A DNA stretch of 64,000 nucleotides, taken from Onthophagus taurus (lineage: Eukaryota > Arthropoda > Insecta > Coleoptera > Scarabaeidae). Position numbers and translations under genes: made by a program. The notes below the pieces were generated by a model. That model saw only the letters and a list, made by a program, of their open reading frames with translations. It was not told the origin of the DNA and searched no databases. The DNA is taken from positions 19,406,001 to 19,470,000 of the forward strand of contig NC_091973.1 in assembly GCF_036711975.1 (NCBI RefSeq), read 5' to 3'. This document shows positions 1-11,061 of the stretch, in pieces (the first letter of the stretch is position 1; each line of letters begins with the position of its first letter).

Positions 1-2020
1 AGTCCAATAATTTTGAATTTCCTCGGAAGGGAGATCGTCCCAATTCAATTTTTCTAACCATAATCGTTGCATGAGGCATTTTGCAGCGAGAATACATGGC
101 GTAATTAAACCAAGGGGATCAAAGATGCGTGCGATATTGGATAATATAGCCCTTTTACTGCAGAGGTGATCACGAGGTTGATAAGAGAACCCAAAATTGT
201 CGTTATATTGCTCCCAGTGGAGACCCAGAACCTTGACGACACCATCTTCTCTATTATCTAATGATACCGGTTTTACACGAAGATCGGCACTAACGTTTTT
301 TAATAGTTTAGGTTCGTTACTTGCACCCTTAGCTAACTTAAAACCAGCCAACAACATAATGTTTATAATTTGATTTTGCAAGTCCAACGCGTCACGAACC
401 GAAAAACTTCCCGTCACAACATCATCAACGTACATGTCGTGTAATAATACGCGGGAAGCTTCAGGAAATTGTGCTGCATTAAGCCGCGCAAGCTCTTGGA
501 TAGTACGCAAGGCCGAGTACGGAGCAGAAGAAACTCCGTAGGTAACGGTATTTAATTGATATTCATTAAGTTCACCACTTTTATAATCTCTCCATAAGAT
601 GCGCTGATAATCGCGATGATGAGGAACGATTAAGATTTGTCGATACATTTGTTGAATGTCACACATGAAGGCAATCGGGTAACATCGAAACTTGATTAGA
701 ATTGAACTTATATCGTTTTGAAGTTTGGGACCAGGCAACAAAAGATCGTTCAACGAATTTCCGGTAGAAGTTTTTGCAGATGCATCAAAGACCACACGGA
801 GTTTGGCTGAGGAATTAAGGACATAATGATGAGGGATATAATAAGCGTTCTTGTTGTGGTGATCTTCTTTGCCAATCAGAGACATGTGGTTCTTTAGAAG
901 ATAATCGTTCATAAATTCCTTGTACTTCTTGAAAATTTCAGAATTCTTAATCAACCTTTTTTCTAAGTATATGAAACGTCGCAGCGCCTGGGAATATGAT
1001 TCACCTAATTCTAGGTTAGTATTTTTAAAGGGTAGAGCTACCATAAATCGACCATCAGCGGTACGGCTGTGCGTTGATATGAAGTGATTCTCGCTTTGAG
1101 TATCTTCTAGAGTAACTGGAGTAGTTTCTTTTATCTGTTCAAGCTCCCAAAACTTCTGAAGGCAGACGTCAGTCGATTGTTCAATCAAAAGTGACAATTG
1201 AGATATTGGAGAAGGTAAATCAGAGGATTTTCCCATTAAAAGCCATCCGAAAATTGATCCCAAAGCTGCCGGTTCATTCATGGCACCAGCACGACGATCA
1301 CCAGTGAGGATATAAGGGACCAGTTCAGCTCCCAATAGTAAATCAATAGGTCCTGGTAATGTTTGGGTTTTATGAATGACGAGGTCTTGTAAATGTGAAT
1401 ACTTAGAAACATCAACGGCTACAATGGGATGAGTTGAGCATATGCGTTGACTTATGACAGCTGTGAATCGTAGTATAGGTTGGTACACATCGCATGGTTT
1501 AACATAACATTCAACGGAGCCTTTATTACAAGTAGAAGACATGCTGTTCAAGCCCTCAATGGGTACAGAGTGAACACTTCGAACAAGTTGGAGTCGGTTT
1601 TGAAGGTCTTCTGTGATGAAGTTGATCATGCTGCAAGAATCGATCAAAGCTCTTACTCTATGGTATCTTCCAAAACGGTCTTGGATGTCCAACTCAGCAA
1701 CAGGTAGAAGAACTGTCATAAATGTATTAGTTACAGAGGCGACAGTATTTTTAGGAATTGATGAACTGACGTCGGGTGCAGTTGTATCATGTGAAGAGCT
1801 GTTAAAATGTAACAGTGTATGATGACGTCTGCGGCAGACTCGACATGTTTTATTGGAATTACATTTACTGGTAGTGTGGCGATAGCCCAAGCAGTTTTTA
1901 CAAAATTTATGATGGGAAATGAATTCGAATCTTTGCGAAGGTGTTTTTTCTAGAAACTTTTCACATTGATATAAATTGTGATTAGATTGACATAAGATAC
2001 AATTTAAATTCGATTTAATT
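1..2020 (-). CDS. BEL/Pao retrotransposon pol, partial (runs off left edge)
   Basis: Read on the minus strand this is one long open frame continuing past the left edge. In order it has a Cys/His region typical of the BEL gag-pol join (CILC, CKNC, CRVCRRRHH), an aspartic protease, and a reverse transcriptase with the YVDD catalytic box near position 445. It ends in the region leading to RNase H. The family makes the protease, RT, RNase H and integrase for cDNA synthesis and insertion. The protease triad reads DSCS, where the homologous element at 5358-9467 has DSGS, so the catalytic glycine is changed. The frame is the same as that of the gag piece to the right, separated by one TAA at 2021-2023. 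Integrase would lie outside the window. Confidence 0.85.
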
Positions 2021-2780
2021 TCAGTAGTAAATTAGTAGTATATTAAATAACATAAAATCCCAAGACTCAACCGGGAATCCTAAAGTTTTTAAACCTTCAA
2101 CGTTTTCAGAGAACGTATCAATTAACAGCCGATACGCTTTTGATGAACCTTCTTGTTTTATTGTGACACATTGAATTTCGTTGTAATATAATGTAGCTAA
2201 ATGTCTCTTATTTTGGTATCTCTTTTTTAAGGTGTCGAAAGCAATGGAGTAGTTTGCATCAGTCATAGGCAACCCTTTGATAAGGTGTAAGGGTTCTCCG
2301 GATAATGAGGTCACAAGCTACTGATATTTCGCAACGTCGGAGAAAGTATCGTTATCGTGCACCAAGGATCGGTATAAATCGTAGAAACTCGACCAAGATT
2401 TGTAATTTCCAGAAAAAATGGGAATGGTGATTTTATTTAACTTCGGTGATACAACGGATTTAACAGGATCTTGTGTGTCAGGATTGGAAGGGGTGATTTT
2501 ATGTAAAGTGGCTTTGGTACGAAAGTAAGCAACTTCAGCTTTACGACGTATAGCATCATGAGTATCGAAAGCTTCTTCTTCAATGAGACCAATTATTTGA
2601 TTATGAAGAGTTTTAAATTCTGTGTAAGTGTCGTCAATTTCAGAAGCGCGTGCAATAAAAATCAATTTTAAATCCGCGGATTGGTCAATGGTATCAACAG
2701 CACTCGCCGTTTCAAGGAGGCTGTTTAGAAGACCGTTACGGCGTAATGTTAATCTAGTGAGCTTATCAGGTAGGCCATAA
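2021..2780 (-). pseudogene. BEL/Pao gag fragment, frameshifted and internally deleted
   Basis: Two pieces (2318-2665 and 2021-2314, different frames) match the gag of the element at 9520-10401 in order: the LTLRRNG start region, an acidic EEEAFDTHD-type segment, FSGNYKSWSSFYDLYRS and LSGEPLHLIKGLPMTDANY. The homology extends to about 2780 in a frame with no good ATG. The right-hand piece ends at LFNILLIYY and a stop. The relative continues there for about 45 residues before its own stop, so the gag C-terminus was deleted and gag now abuts the pol zinc region in the same frame with a single stop. The protein would form the retrotransposon particle. Confidence 0.75.
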
Positions 2781-3040
2781 TAAATTTAAAGGAAAATAAT
2801 AAATCAAAAAAATTTTCGAATAAAAGATTTATATAACAACCCAAAATCGTCGACCTTGTAAACGAAAATTCGCAAACACCAGATGTGAAGCGACAAAAAA
2901 AGGCAACAAGCTGTCTCGGAACGGGACGTGAATAACTGCAAATAAATTGACGCAAGAAATTGGCGTAAGAAAAAAAAAAGAAATGAAATAAAGTACACGT
3001 GAATTAAATTTAAAATAATCCGGCTCGAAGGACCAAAATT

Positions 3041-3365
3041 TGTTCGTACCAAAAGGGTCGAACCTAAAAACAGGTGCTGGTAAGCGAAGTAAAAAAAAAT
3101 GAGTAATAAATGAAATTATATTAATAAAACAAAAATTAAACTTATAATGTGATTAATGGGCAAAATTGAAAAGATAATAAAGAAAATTAACAAAAATAAT
3201 TATACATACGGTGAATGCGGTGTGAAAGGTGCTGTATGAAAGATGCGTGAGTCGAGCGAGCGGGTAATGCAGCAAAGAAGTGATATGCGCGAGCAATCAC
3301 ATCAAAAATCACAAAATTCATACAAAATCTCGATCGATGCGCGATCGATTGCGCGTGAGCGAACA
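3041..3365 (-). repeat. 5' LTR of the left BEL element
   Basis: The minus-strand motif TTTGGTCCTTCGAGCCGG at 3020-3038 is identical to the one just inside the 5' LTR of the complete BEL element (10728-10746), so it marks the start of the internal region. The LTR next to it runs TG to CA (minus strand TGTTCGCTC to GTACGAACA), about 325 bp, close to the 315 bp of the relative. The partner LTR lies outside the window, so no target duplication can be tested. Confidence 0.7.
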
Positions 3366-3946
3366 GCTATATATACCCTTTTTATTTATGCTCTGTTAAT
3401 ACATTTTACAGATAAAATGTTATATTTTATTGCAGATTTCTATTATTAATTTTGTTATTATTGTTATTTTAATATATTTTAATAATTATTGCAATAGTGT
3501 TAAGTATGTCTTAATTATACCACTTATTTTATCTTAAATAGATATTTTTAAATATTTTACGCACTTGTATTATTTTCATATATTTATTTCATCATAAACC
3601 TATTACAGCAGTAGGATTTTAAATTTATTTAAACTCGCCGATAAATAGGAGACTATTAGCCGACTAATAAGGAGCTATAGGGGCACTGAAAGCAGGATAA
3701 ACTTTTTACCATTGCGTGTCCACCGGCTGATCCTCAGCAATCCTCAGTCTGCTTAAAGATGTCGAAATATAAGTGTGACTCAAGATAGATTTTTCATTTA
3801 ATTATTTTACATCTTTTGCAATTTAATTAACCACCCAAATTTAAAATTTAATCAACATTGTTTCGAATTAGTTCTTTTATAAATGTTATATATTTCATTA
3901 TATTTTGGCTTAACATGTAAAAATTCTATATCTGAGTGAAATAATT
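3366..3946. other. AT-rich stretch without a gene
   Basis: I see no coding frame, RNA or clear repeat here. A small less AT-rich block at about 3640-3770 has no recognised similarity. It separates the BEL LTR from the Penelope-like relic. Confidence 0.5.
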
Positions 3947-4870
3947 TTGAGGTTATACCCTTATGCCCTTATCCGGTCTTCTTTCAGACATCTTCCTACA
4001 TCATGTTGAAAATAACTATATAATTAACAACAATAATTCTTTCAAAAACCATATTCATAAATGGATTAAATATGTTGATGACGTCTTTTGTGTTTGGGAG
4101 GGGAGTATTCCCGAGTTAAACCATTTTCACAATTACTTAAATAAGTTATTTCTTATTTTAAACTCTTAATTTTCTTGGTCTTGCAGTTAGCAGAGATAAC
4201 TCCGAATCTATTACATATGACATTTTTAGGAAGCCAACAGTTATTCCAACTACAATTCCCTACGACTCTTCATACCCAATGTCACGCAAATTAGCTAATT
4301 TCAGATTTTTAATAAATACAGCTCTTGACTACCCTCTATCTGAGAGTAACAGAATAAAAGAATTTAACTGCATCCATAACATAGCTTCTCACTTTGGTTT
4401 TCCTTCTAATGTCATCAATAAACTATATAATAGAATACAACAACAGAAAGATTCCTTATTCACTAAAACTCATAATAATTCTACTTATAAACCTATTTCT
4501 TTTAATCACATTACCATGGAGTTTAACATATTTTTAAAAAATTTACTATAACCTTAGCTTTTTCTAACAATAATTCTTTACTTAAACTTTTATCTAATTA
4601 TTTTAGTATTATTGCAAACAATTTGACGTTCTCAAGGAATGTGGAGTGTATTCAATCGGATGCTCTGATTGTAACGGTATTTATGTGGATCAAACTGGCC
4701 GTAGACTGGAAAATAGAATTAATGAACATAAAATTAAAATTCAATAAAATACTTACAAACATAGAGTTGAAACAGGACATAACATTAATTTTAATAATAT
4801 TTCACTTATTCATAAATGCCAAAAGGGCTATAGACTTGATCTATTGGAATTGTTGGAAATCCATAGACAG
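3947..4870 (+). pseudogene. Penelope-like element, RT and GIY-YIG region, part 1
   Basis: Broken plus-strand frames carry hallmarks of Penelope-like RT: MPLSGLLSDIF, the catalytic KYVDDVFCVWEG, then the FRKPT and LANFRFLINTALDYPL thumb region. At 4640-4740 comes a GIY-YIG endonuclease start (CSDCNGIYVDQTGRRLENRINEHK). There are frameshifts near 4165 and 4560. The order RT then GIY-YIG matches the intact copy at 57447-59390. Coding stops at 4870 inside the GIY-YIG domain, where a BEL element is inserted, and resumes at 11067. The upstream half of the element is missing. Confidence 0.85.
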
Positions 4871-5185
4871 TGAACGCGCAGTATAAGAAAAGAACTGGGT
4901 TTTAATAAAACGGTGCTGGTTCAGAGATATAAACAATGAAATTAAAGCGTAAAAAAGAATGTGGAAAAAAGTAGAATAAATAAAAGAAGGTGATTAAATT
5001 ACTATTCTTACGTTTAATTTTCACTGCACTAAAGTACTGATTTTAAACGACTTTATCGATGCGCACAATACTGTAGTCGCGTTAAAAAAAGAGTGTGAGC
5101 GCATGCTCTCGTGTTAAGATAACAGAGCCCAGTTAAGCGCACGCACATGCGTGTAAATAATTCTGAGGGTGACGCGGCGCGAACA
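4871..5185 (-). repeat. 3' LTR of the complete BEL element
   Basis: It is 315 bp, starts TGAACGCGCAG on the plus strand and ends GCGCGAACA. It matches 10747-11061 nearly base for base and is preceded by target copy GACAG. Confidence 0.92.
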
Positions 5186-5357
5186 TTCCACCCACCAACA
5201 AAAGGTGAAATAACCCTTTTTTACAATAATATTTATGAAATACGAATAGTTATTTGACGGTGTGTGAATAAGCATAACATAAGGTAAGTAGACGAAAATA
5301 ATTAATTAGTTTGACAAGTAAACAAAAAAAAAACATGTGACTAGATTCGGTTTTGTC

Positions 5358-8300
5358 TTAAATCGGTAATGTACAAATCTTCGTGGTTGGACGAGTTAAC
5401 CTCCCATTTTTGGTTTTAATGGTGATGACTCGGGTAACATCATCAATTCCGGGATGAACCTCTTCAATTCTCCCTGTTTCCCATTGAAGTGGGGGTCGCT
5501 GTTCATTTCGAATGAGTACCAGATCACCAATAGACGGTGTTGGAGACGAAGCGTTCCATTTTCCTCTTTGTTGAAGTGAGTACAAATATTCAACGTGCCA
5601 CCTTTTCCAAAAATCTTGTACCATCTTCTGTATCAGTTTCCAGCGATCCAAACGGTTGATCGGTACTTGAGTGACGTCAGGATCTACAACAGAAGCATTA
5701 AGGGGTTCCAAACACAAGAAATGTGCTGGAGTTAGTGGTTGAAGATCATTGGGATCTTCAGTCATTGCGGAAAGCGGCCTCGAGTTCAATACGGCTTCGA
5801 TTTGCGTCAGGATGGTATACACTTCCTCAAACGTTAGTTTTTGATCTCCAATGACTTTAATCAAATGGGATTTAACAGATCTTACTCCAGCCTCAGCCAA
5901 CCCATTAAAATGGGGAGCCCCTGGAGGATGAAATTGCCATGTGAGTTCCAATTTTTGACCGGAAACCTCAGCCATCTCTCGTAATTTGTTGTAGGCGCCC
6001 ACAAAATTAGTTCCCTGATCTGATAAGATTAACGTACATCGACCTCTTCTGGAGGTAAATCGTCGTAGAGCCGCTATAAATGCTTCAGTAGATAGATCTG
6101 AAACTAGTTCTAAATGTATCGTTTTGGTAGACGTACACACAAAGACACAAATATAGGATTTGACAAACCGCGCTCGTCTGGTGCGACTAATGGTGGTATA
6201 AATCGGTCCAGCGAAATCGACAGCGACTCTGGAGAACGCCTTCACCTCGGTTACTCTAAATTGAGGCAAATCCGCCATCCTCGGAGCATATGATCGGGGC
6301 TTGCATCGAAAACAACGGATACATCGTGATACGACCCGATGAATGACACTTCGAGAAGCGATGATCCAATATTGACGCATTACCAGAGCTTGTAGCGACC
6401 GTTGTCCCGGATGAAGGTATTTTTCATGTATATGTTCCACAATTAATTCACTAACACGACTATTTTTAGGTAGAAGTAACGGATGTTTGTGATCGAAGGG
6501 GATCATAGCAAATTTTATACGACCACCCACCCTAATCAAACCATCTCTATCAAGAAAAGGTGCTAACTTTCTAAATGATTTATCAGGGATCTTATTCTCG
6601 TTAATTGTAGTAAATAATTGTGAAAAATGTTGATGTTGGACATAACGGACAATCGAAGATAAAGATTGTTGGAGCTCAAACGGAGATAATTGGATGGTAA
6701 AATAACGGTTTTGTTTGCGGCAGTGAACAATAAAACGTTGAATGTAGGCCATAATCCGTTGGATTTTTGAAAGTGAAGAGAATCTCACGAGGAGAGTGTT
6801 TGATTTTTGTTCATTAATTACTTCTGTGCTTTCACAGGGAATAGATTTAATAGATGGCCAGTATTCCGGAGGATGACAGAGCCAGGAGGGGCCCCTCCAC
6901 CACAGATCGTGAGCGATTAACTGATCTGGAAAAAGACCTCGAGAGCCACAGTCTGCAGGATTATCGGAAGATGGTATGTATCTCCAATAATCTGAAGGTA
7001 AAATTTCTTGGATATATGAGACTCGATTGGCAACGAAAATTTTCCATCTAGTAAGCAATGAAGAAATCCACGCTAGGGTGACTTTGGAATCGGACCACGC
7101 GTAAATTACATCGAAAATGATTGTGGTTGATAACATGTCCTTAATAGTTTTAAGAAGATCAACGAGTAGAACAGCGCCACAAAGTTCGAGACGAGGAATA
7201 GATATTGTCTTAAGAGGTGCAACTCTAGATTTACCGCAAAGAAAAGAGGTATTAATAGATTGGTTATGACTTTCACAGCGTAAATACGCTACTGCACAAT
7301 AACCTGATTGCGAGGCGTCACAAAAAAGATGAAGTTGAACGGATTTAGTGTCAGACGGAATCATCAATCGAGGTATTCTTAAATCAGAAATAAAAATAAG
7401 ACCTTTCTTAAAGATTTCCCAATTTTTAGATATGTGACCAGGAGGACTTTCATCCCATTCAATTTTTAATTGCCACAATTGTTGGATAAATTGTTTAGCC
7501 TTTAAGGTGCACGGAGTCAAGAAGCCTAAGGGGTCGTAGACACGAGCGATTTCCGAAAGTATGGAACGTTTTGTGGAAAGGGAATTGCGGGGACAATAGG
7601 AAAATTTAAAATCATCTGTTGTGGGATCCCATTGCAGACCCAAAACTTTAATGTAACTGATTTCATCGTAATCCATTGATATTGGACGCTGTAAATCTGT
7701 TTCAGATACTTCTTGTAAGACGTGAGTGCAATTACTCGCCCATTTTCTCAATTTAAATCCCCCTCTGTTCAATAGGTCAATCAATTCTCGCTGTAGCTCC
7801 AAAGTCTCTTGCACCGATTGAGCTCCTGTGACTATATCGTCAACGTAAATGTTGTTTTTTAGAACGGTTGAAGCCCTCGGAAACTGATCACAATAGATGT
7901 TAGATAACTCGACTAGTGTTCGCAAGGCAAGAAAAGGTGCCGATGCCACTCCATAGGTCACAGTATTTAAAATATATTCTTGAATAGGTTCAGTTGAAGA
8001 GAATCTCCATAAGATTCGCTGAAAGTTTCTGTCTTCAGGTGAAACAAGAATTTGTCGATACATTTGTTGGATATCGCAGACAAATGCATACTTAAAACAT
8101 CGAAAAGACGATAAAACCTTTATTATGTCTTGTTGCAACTTATGTCCCACCAAAAGGGTGTCATTTAACGATGTACCATTAGATGTTGGTGCTGATGCGT
8201 CAAACACAACTCTAATTTTTGATGAAGGGTTTTCAGAACGAAGCACGCAATGATGCGGAATGTAGTAGGTTCTATCAGAAGGAGGTTTGAAAGAGTTAGC

Positions 8301-9467
8301 AAGAGACATGTGGCCTGACTGAAGATAATCTTTCATAAAGTTGATATAATCACTTCTTAACGACGGAGTTTTTAAGAGACGGTTTTCTAAAGACATAAAA
8401 CGTTTTAACGCTGTCTGGTAGGAATTGCCCAGGACTGGATTTGGTTTCTTAAAAGGCAGAGAAACGATGAATCGACCTGTTGATGTTCGTTTATAATTAT
8501 TTTTAAAATGATTTTCACATTTATCCTCTTCAGACGTTAATAGCGTTCTTTCAGGAATGGATTCCAGTTCCCAGAATCTTTGAATTGAGTTATCAAGCGA
8601 ATAATCAGTAGTAGATAAACACGTTGACAGTGAGGTCGTGACTGAGAGCGAAGATCTCCCCATTAGAATCCAACCAAATACGGAATTAACTGCAATTGGA
8701 TGGTTCGGTTCTCCACGAAGACGTCCTTCAGTGATAATTTGAGGAACTAGTTCTGCGCCCAGTAACAAATCCACCGAGTTGAGACTTGAATGGTGCTCTG
8801 GAGGGATGTTCAATTGTTGAAGATGAGGATAAAGCGGAACAAGGGACGCAATGGATGGTTGGTCAGAACAAATGCTGGGAGTGATAATAGCGTCAAAGTC
8901 AAAGGAAGGTTTCGATGACTGTATAGGTTGGATAGAGCAGGTAACAGAGCCTTTATTACAGATGGATGTCATTGCATTTAATCCCTGGATTTCTAGACAA
9001 GAAGTTTGCTTTCGTGGTAGTTGAAGTCGTTTTGATAGATTAGATGTTATAAAATTGGACATACTGCCCGAGTCGATTAATGCTTTGACACGATGTAATT
9101 TTCCAAATCGATCCTGAATGTTTACAATAGCAATAGGTAGTAAGATGTTTGGATTACTTTCCTTCATTGTTGTCTGAATTGTATTATAAGATGTTCCGAC
9201 ATGAACACATGGAGAAGTTTGTGTCTTGAAGTGGAGTAATGTGTGGTGATGTTGATTGCAGGTACGACATCTATGAGAAGACGAGCAATTATGAGTAGTG
9301 TGTCGTTGACTTAGACAATTTCGACAAAGATTATGATCTCTAGCGATGGATAACCGTTCTCCAGCTGATTTGGATGTAAAATTCGTACAACGGTAAATTG
9401 GATGGGCTTCATGACATAAGATACAGTTAGTAGTCGATGAATTAGAATGATGTTCTTCAATCTTCAT
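5358..9467 (-). CDS. pol: BEL/Pao pol polyprotein, 1369 aa
   Basis: One uninterrupted frame. From the N-terminus: a Cys/His cluster (about residues 15-75; CILC, CRNCLSQRH, CRTCNQHHH), protease with DSGS (about 130), RT with IYVDD (about 540), RNase H with FCDAS and SDSKV (about 710-810), a zinc-binding integrase N-domain with H-H-C-C (HEKYLHPGQ to CIRCFRC) and a DDE core with VDFAGP, SDQGTNF and the E of GLAEAGV. All catalytic residues I can check are present. The frame is open upstream of the ATG into the last few gag codons, in the +1 frame relative to gag, so a Gag-Pol fusion by frameshifting is possible, though reinitiation at the ATG is an alternative. Together with gag this looks like a full coding set. 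Confidence 0.93.
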   Translation of the reverse strand: MKIEEHHSNSSTTNCILCHEAHPIYRCTNFTSKSAGERLSIARDHNLCRNCLSQRHTTHNCSSSHRCRTCNQHHHTLLHFKTQTSPCVHVGTSYNTIQTTMKESNPNILLPIAIVNIQDRFGKLHRVKALIDSGSMSNFITSNLSKRLQLPRKQTSCLEIQGLNAMTSICNKGSVTCSIQPIQSSKPSFDFDAIITPSICSDQPSIASLVPLYPHLQQLNIPPEHHSSLNSVDLLLGAELVPQIITEGRLRGEPNHPIAVNSVFGWILMGRSSLSVTTSLSTCLSTTDYSLDNSIQRFWELESIPERTLLTSEEDKCENHFKNNYKRTSTGRFIVSLPFKKPNPVLGNSYQTALKRFMSLENRLLKTPSLRSDYINFMKDYLQSGHMSLANSFKPPSDRTYYIPHHCVLRSENPSSKIRVVFDASAPTSNGTSLNDTLLVGHKLQQDIIKVLSSFRCFKYAFVCDIQQMYRQILVSPEDRNFQRILWRFSSTEPIQEYILNTVTYGVASAPFLALRTLVELSNIYCDQFPRASTVLKNNIYVDDIVTGAQSVQETLELQRELIDLLNRGGFKLRKWASNCTHVLQEVSETDLQRPISMDYDEISYIKVLGLQWDPTTDDFKFSYCPRNSLSTKRSILSEIARVYDPLGFLTPCTLKAKQFIQQLWQLKIEWDESPPGHISKNWEIFKKGLIFISDLRIPRLMIPSDTKSVQLHLFCDASQSGYCAVAYLRCESHNQSINTSFLCGKSRVAPLKTISIPRLELCGAVLLVDLLKTIKDMLSTTIIFDVIYAWSDSKVTLAWISSLLTRWKIFVANRVSYIQEILPSDYWRYIPSSDNPADCGSRGLFPDQLIAHDLWWRGPSWLCHPPEYWPSIKSIPCESTEVINEQKSNTLLVRFSSLSKIQRIMAYIQRFIVHCRKQNRYFTIQLSPFELQQSLSSIVRYVQHQHFSQLFTTINENKIPDKSFRKLAPFLDRDGLIRVGGRIKFAMIPFDHKHPLLLPKNSRVSELIVEHIHEKYLHPGQRSLQALVMRQYWIIASRSVIHRVVSRCIRCFRCKPRSYAPRMADLPQFRVTEVKAFSRVAVDFAGPIYTTISRTRRARFVKSYICVFVCTSTKTIHLELVSDLSTEAFIAALRRFTSRRGRCTLILSDQGTNFVGAYNKLREMAEVSGQKLELTWQFHPPGAPHFNGLAEAGVRSVKSHLIKVIGDQKLTFEEVYTILTQIEAVLNSRPLSAMTEDPNDLQPLTPAHFLCLEPLNASVVDPDVTQVPINRLDRWKLIQKMVQDFWKRWHVEYLYSLQQRGKWNASSPTPSIGDLVLIRNEQRPPLQWETGRIEEVHPGIDDVTRVITIKTKNGRLTRPTTKICTLPI

Positions 9468-9519
9468 ATTTACTGATTTAGCTCTGATGTTTGATTTTGA
9501 TGAACTCAGAGATGTGCTG

Positions 9520-10401
9520 TTATCTACTTGATGTCAATAATACGGATTCTAGGGCCTTTGCTCTTTTTTCTAAGAAATCCACAAGTTGCTTGTAAGTTGG
9601 AATGTCATATGCTGTATGTTCAGCTTCAAAAGTGGTTTTTGTAGGTGTGTTCAGTTTTTGAAGCACGATATTAAATAATAGAAAATCCCACTTATCAACA
9701 GGGAAACTCAAATTACGAAAACCTTCAATATTTTCATGGAAGGTATCAATCAAAATTCGAAGACTTTTAGAGGAATCGTCTTTCAGGGGTTTTAAATGAA
9801 CGATTTCGTTAAAGTATAACGTTGCCAAGTGACGTTTATTCTGGTAGCGGCCTTTTAACGTTTTATATGCTATTTCGTAATTGGCGTCTGTCACAGGAAA
9901 ACCCTTTAACAGGTTAAACGCTTCGCCACTTAGGGACATGAGAAGATACTGATATTTGGCAATTGAAGAAAGAGATTTGTTTTCGTGACCCGTCGTTCGA
10001 TAAAGATCGAAAAAGGTATGCCATTCTTTATGATTACCACTGAACATAGGCAATGCTAACTTATTTAATTTCAGAGCAGATATAGATGAGATTTCAGAGG
10101 ATTCCGTTGAAGGTTGAGGGGACAGTTGATGGAATATCGCCCTTGTAGTGTAGTAAGCAGTATCAGCCTTTAGTCGTATGTCGTCATGAGCCTCAAAGTC
10201 CTGCTCTTCAATCAAACCAATAATCGTATTGTGAGTACTTTTGAACTCTTTGTAGATTTCCTCGGCATCTGGAGCTCGTTCAAGAAAAATTTGTTTTTGG
10301 ATAGGGTCAGACGGGAGTGCTTGACCAAGGGCCATGGTCTCGTTTAAACGATTGTATAGACCGTTGCGACGTAGGGTAAGTTTAACAATCTTGTCTGTCA
10401 T
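9520..10401 (-). CDS. gag: BEL/Pao gag
   Basis: This open frame of about 293 residues starts at MTDKIVKLTL, the first ATG downstream of the 5' LTR that keeps the family-like N-terminus. It contains the conserved FSGNHKEWHTFFDLYRT and LLMSLSGEAFNLLKGFPVTDANY segments and ends LLTSSR. The Cys/His nucleic-acid-binding part is in pol, as is usual for BEL. The leader between LTR and gag is 10402-10746. The product is the structural protein of the cytoplasmic particle that packages element RNA. Confidence 0.88.
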   Translation of the reverse strand: MTDKIVKLTLRRNGLYNRLNETMALGQALPSDPIQKQIFLERAPDAEEIYKEFKSTHNTIIGLIEEQDFEAHDDIRLKADTAYYTTRAIFHQLSPQPSTESSEISSISALKLNKLALPMFSGNHKEWHTFFDLYRTTGHENKSLSSIAKYQYLLMSLSGEAFNLLKGFPVTDANYEIAYKTLKGRYQNKRHLATLYFNEIVHLKPLKDDSSKSLRILIDTFHENIEGFRNLSFPVDKWDFLLFNIVLQKLNTPTKTTFEAEHTAYDIPTYKQLVDFLEKRAKALESVLLTSSR

Positions 10402-10746
10402 CACGGGAAAAATCAAATAAAATATCCAAAAGAATTATGGAGAAGAACGAAATTAAAAAAAAATTCTCAAAAAAAAAGGTAAATGAAAATAATTTAAATA
10501 ATCGAAGGGAAAAGAAATTAAATATTTAAATGGTAAGAATTGTCGAAAAATGCGGTGTTAAAAATAGCGTAATCCAGTTTTTGATTTTCCAGATGGCCAA
10601 CAGAGAGACGTGACCCCGTGGATAAATGCAAAAAAACGCGGATTTAAGACGAAAATTAAATGAAAAATGCGAAAAAATGTAAAAATAACGAGAAATAAAT
10701 CAAAATTAAACGAAAATTCCGGAAGAATCCGGCTCGAAGGACCAAA

Positions 10747-11061
10747 TGAACGCGCAGTATAAGAAAAGAACTGGGTTTTAATAAAACGGTGCTGGTTCAG
10801 AGATATAAACAATGAAATTAAAGCGTAAAAAAGAATGTGGAAAAAAGTAGAATAAATAAAAGAAGGTGATTAAATTACTATTCTTACGTTTAATTTTCAC
10901 TGCACTAAAGTACTGATTTTAAACGACTTTATCGATGCGCACAATACTGTAGTCGCGTTAAAAAAAGAGTGTGAGCGCATGCTCTCGTGTTAAGATAACA
11001 CAGCCCAGTTAAGCGCACGCACATGCGTGTAAATAATTCTGAGGGTGACGCGGCGCGAACA
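10747..11061 (-). repeat. 5' LTR of the complete BEL element
   Basis: This is the 315-bp partner of 4871-5185 and the expected promoter end of the element, since gag lies next to it. It is followed on the plus strand by target copy GACAG (11062-11066). Confidence 0.92.

Larger units (their letters stand above)
4871..11061 (-). mobile_element. Complete BEL/Pao LTR retrotransposon inside a PLE
   Basis: Direct LTRs at 4871-5185 and 10747-11061, TG to CA, differ at one position I could see (acagagcc versus acacagcc). The duplicated target GACAG sits at 4866-4870 and 11062-11066. Inside are the primer-binding-side motif TTTGGTCCTTCGAGCCGG next to the 5' LTR, gag, pol, and a purine-rich tract (GGTGGGTGGAA) just before the 3' LTR. 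Length is 6.2 kb. Near-identical LTRs and open frames suggest a recent insertion that may still have encoded its own transposition. Confidence 0.93.

Noticed and set aside
6854..7051. Plus-strand frame inside BEL pol
   Set aside because: It lies opposite a well supported 1369-codon pol frame and has no family-like sequence.
1..11061. Treating the left BEL piece and the complete BEL as one element with shared LTRs
   Set aside because: LTR sequences and pol frames differ clearly and a PLE fragment lies between them, so they are separate insertions.
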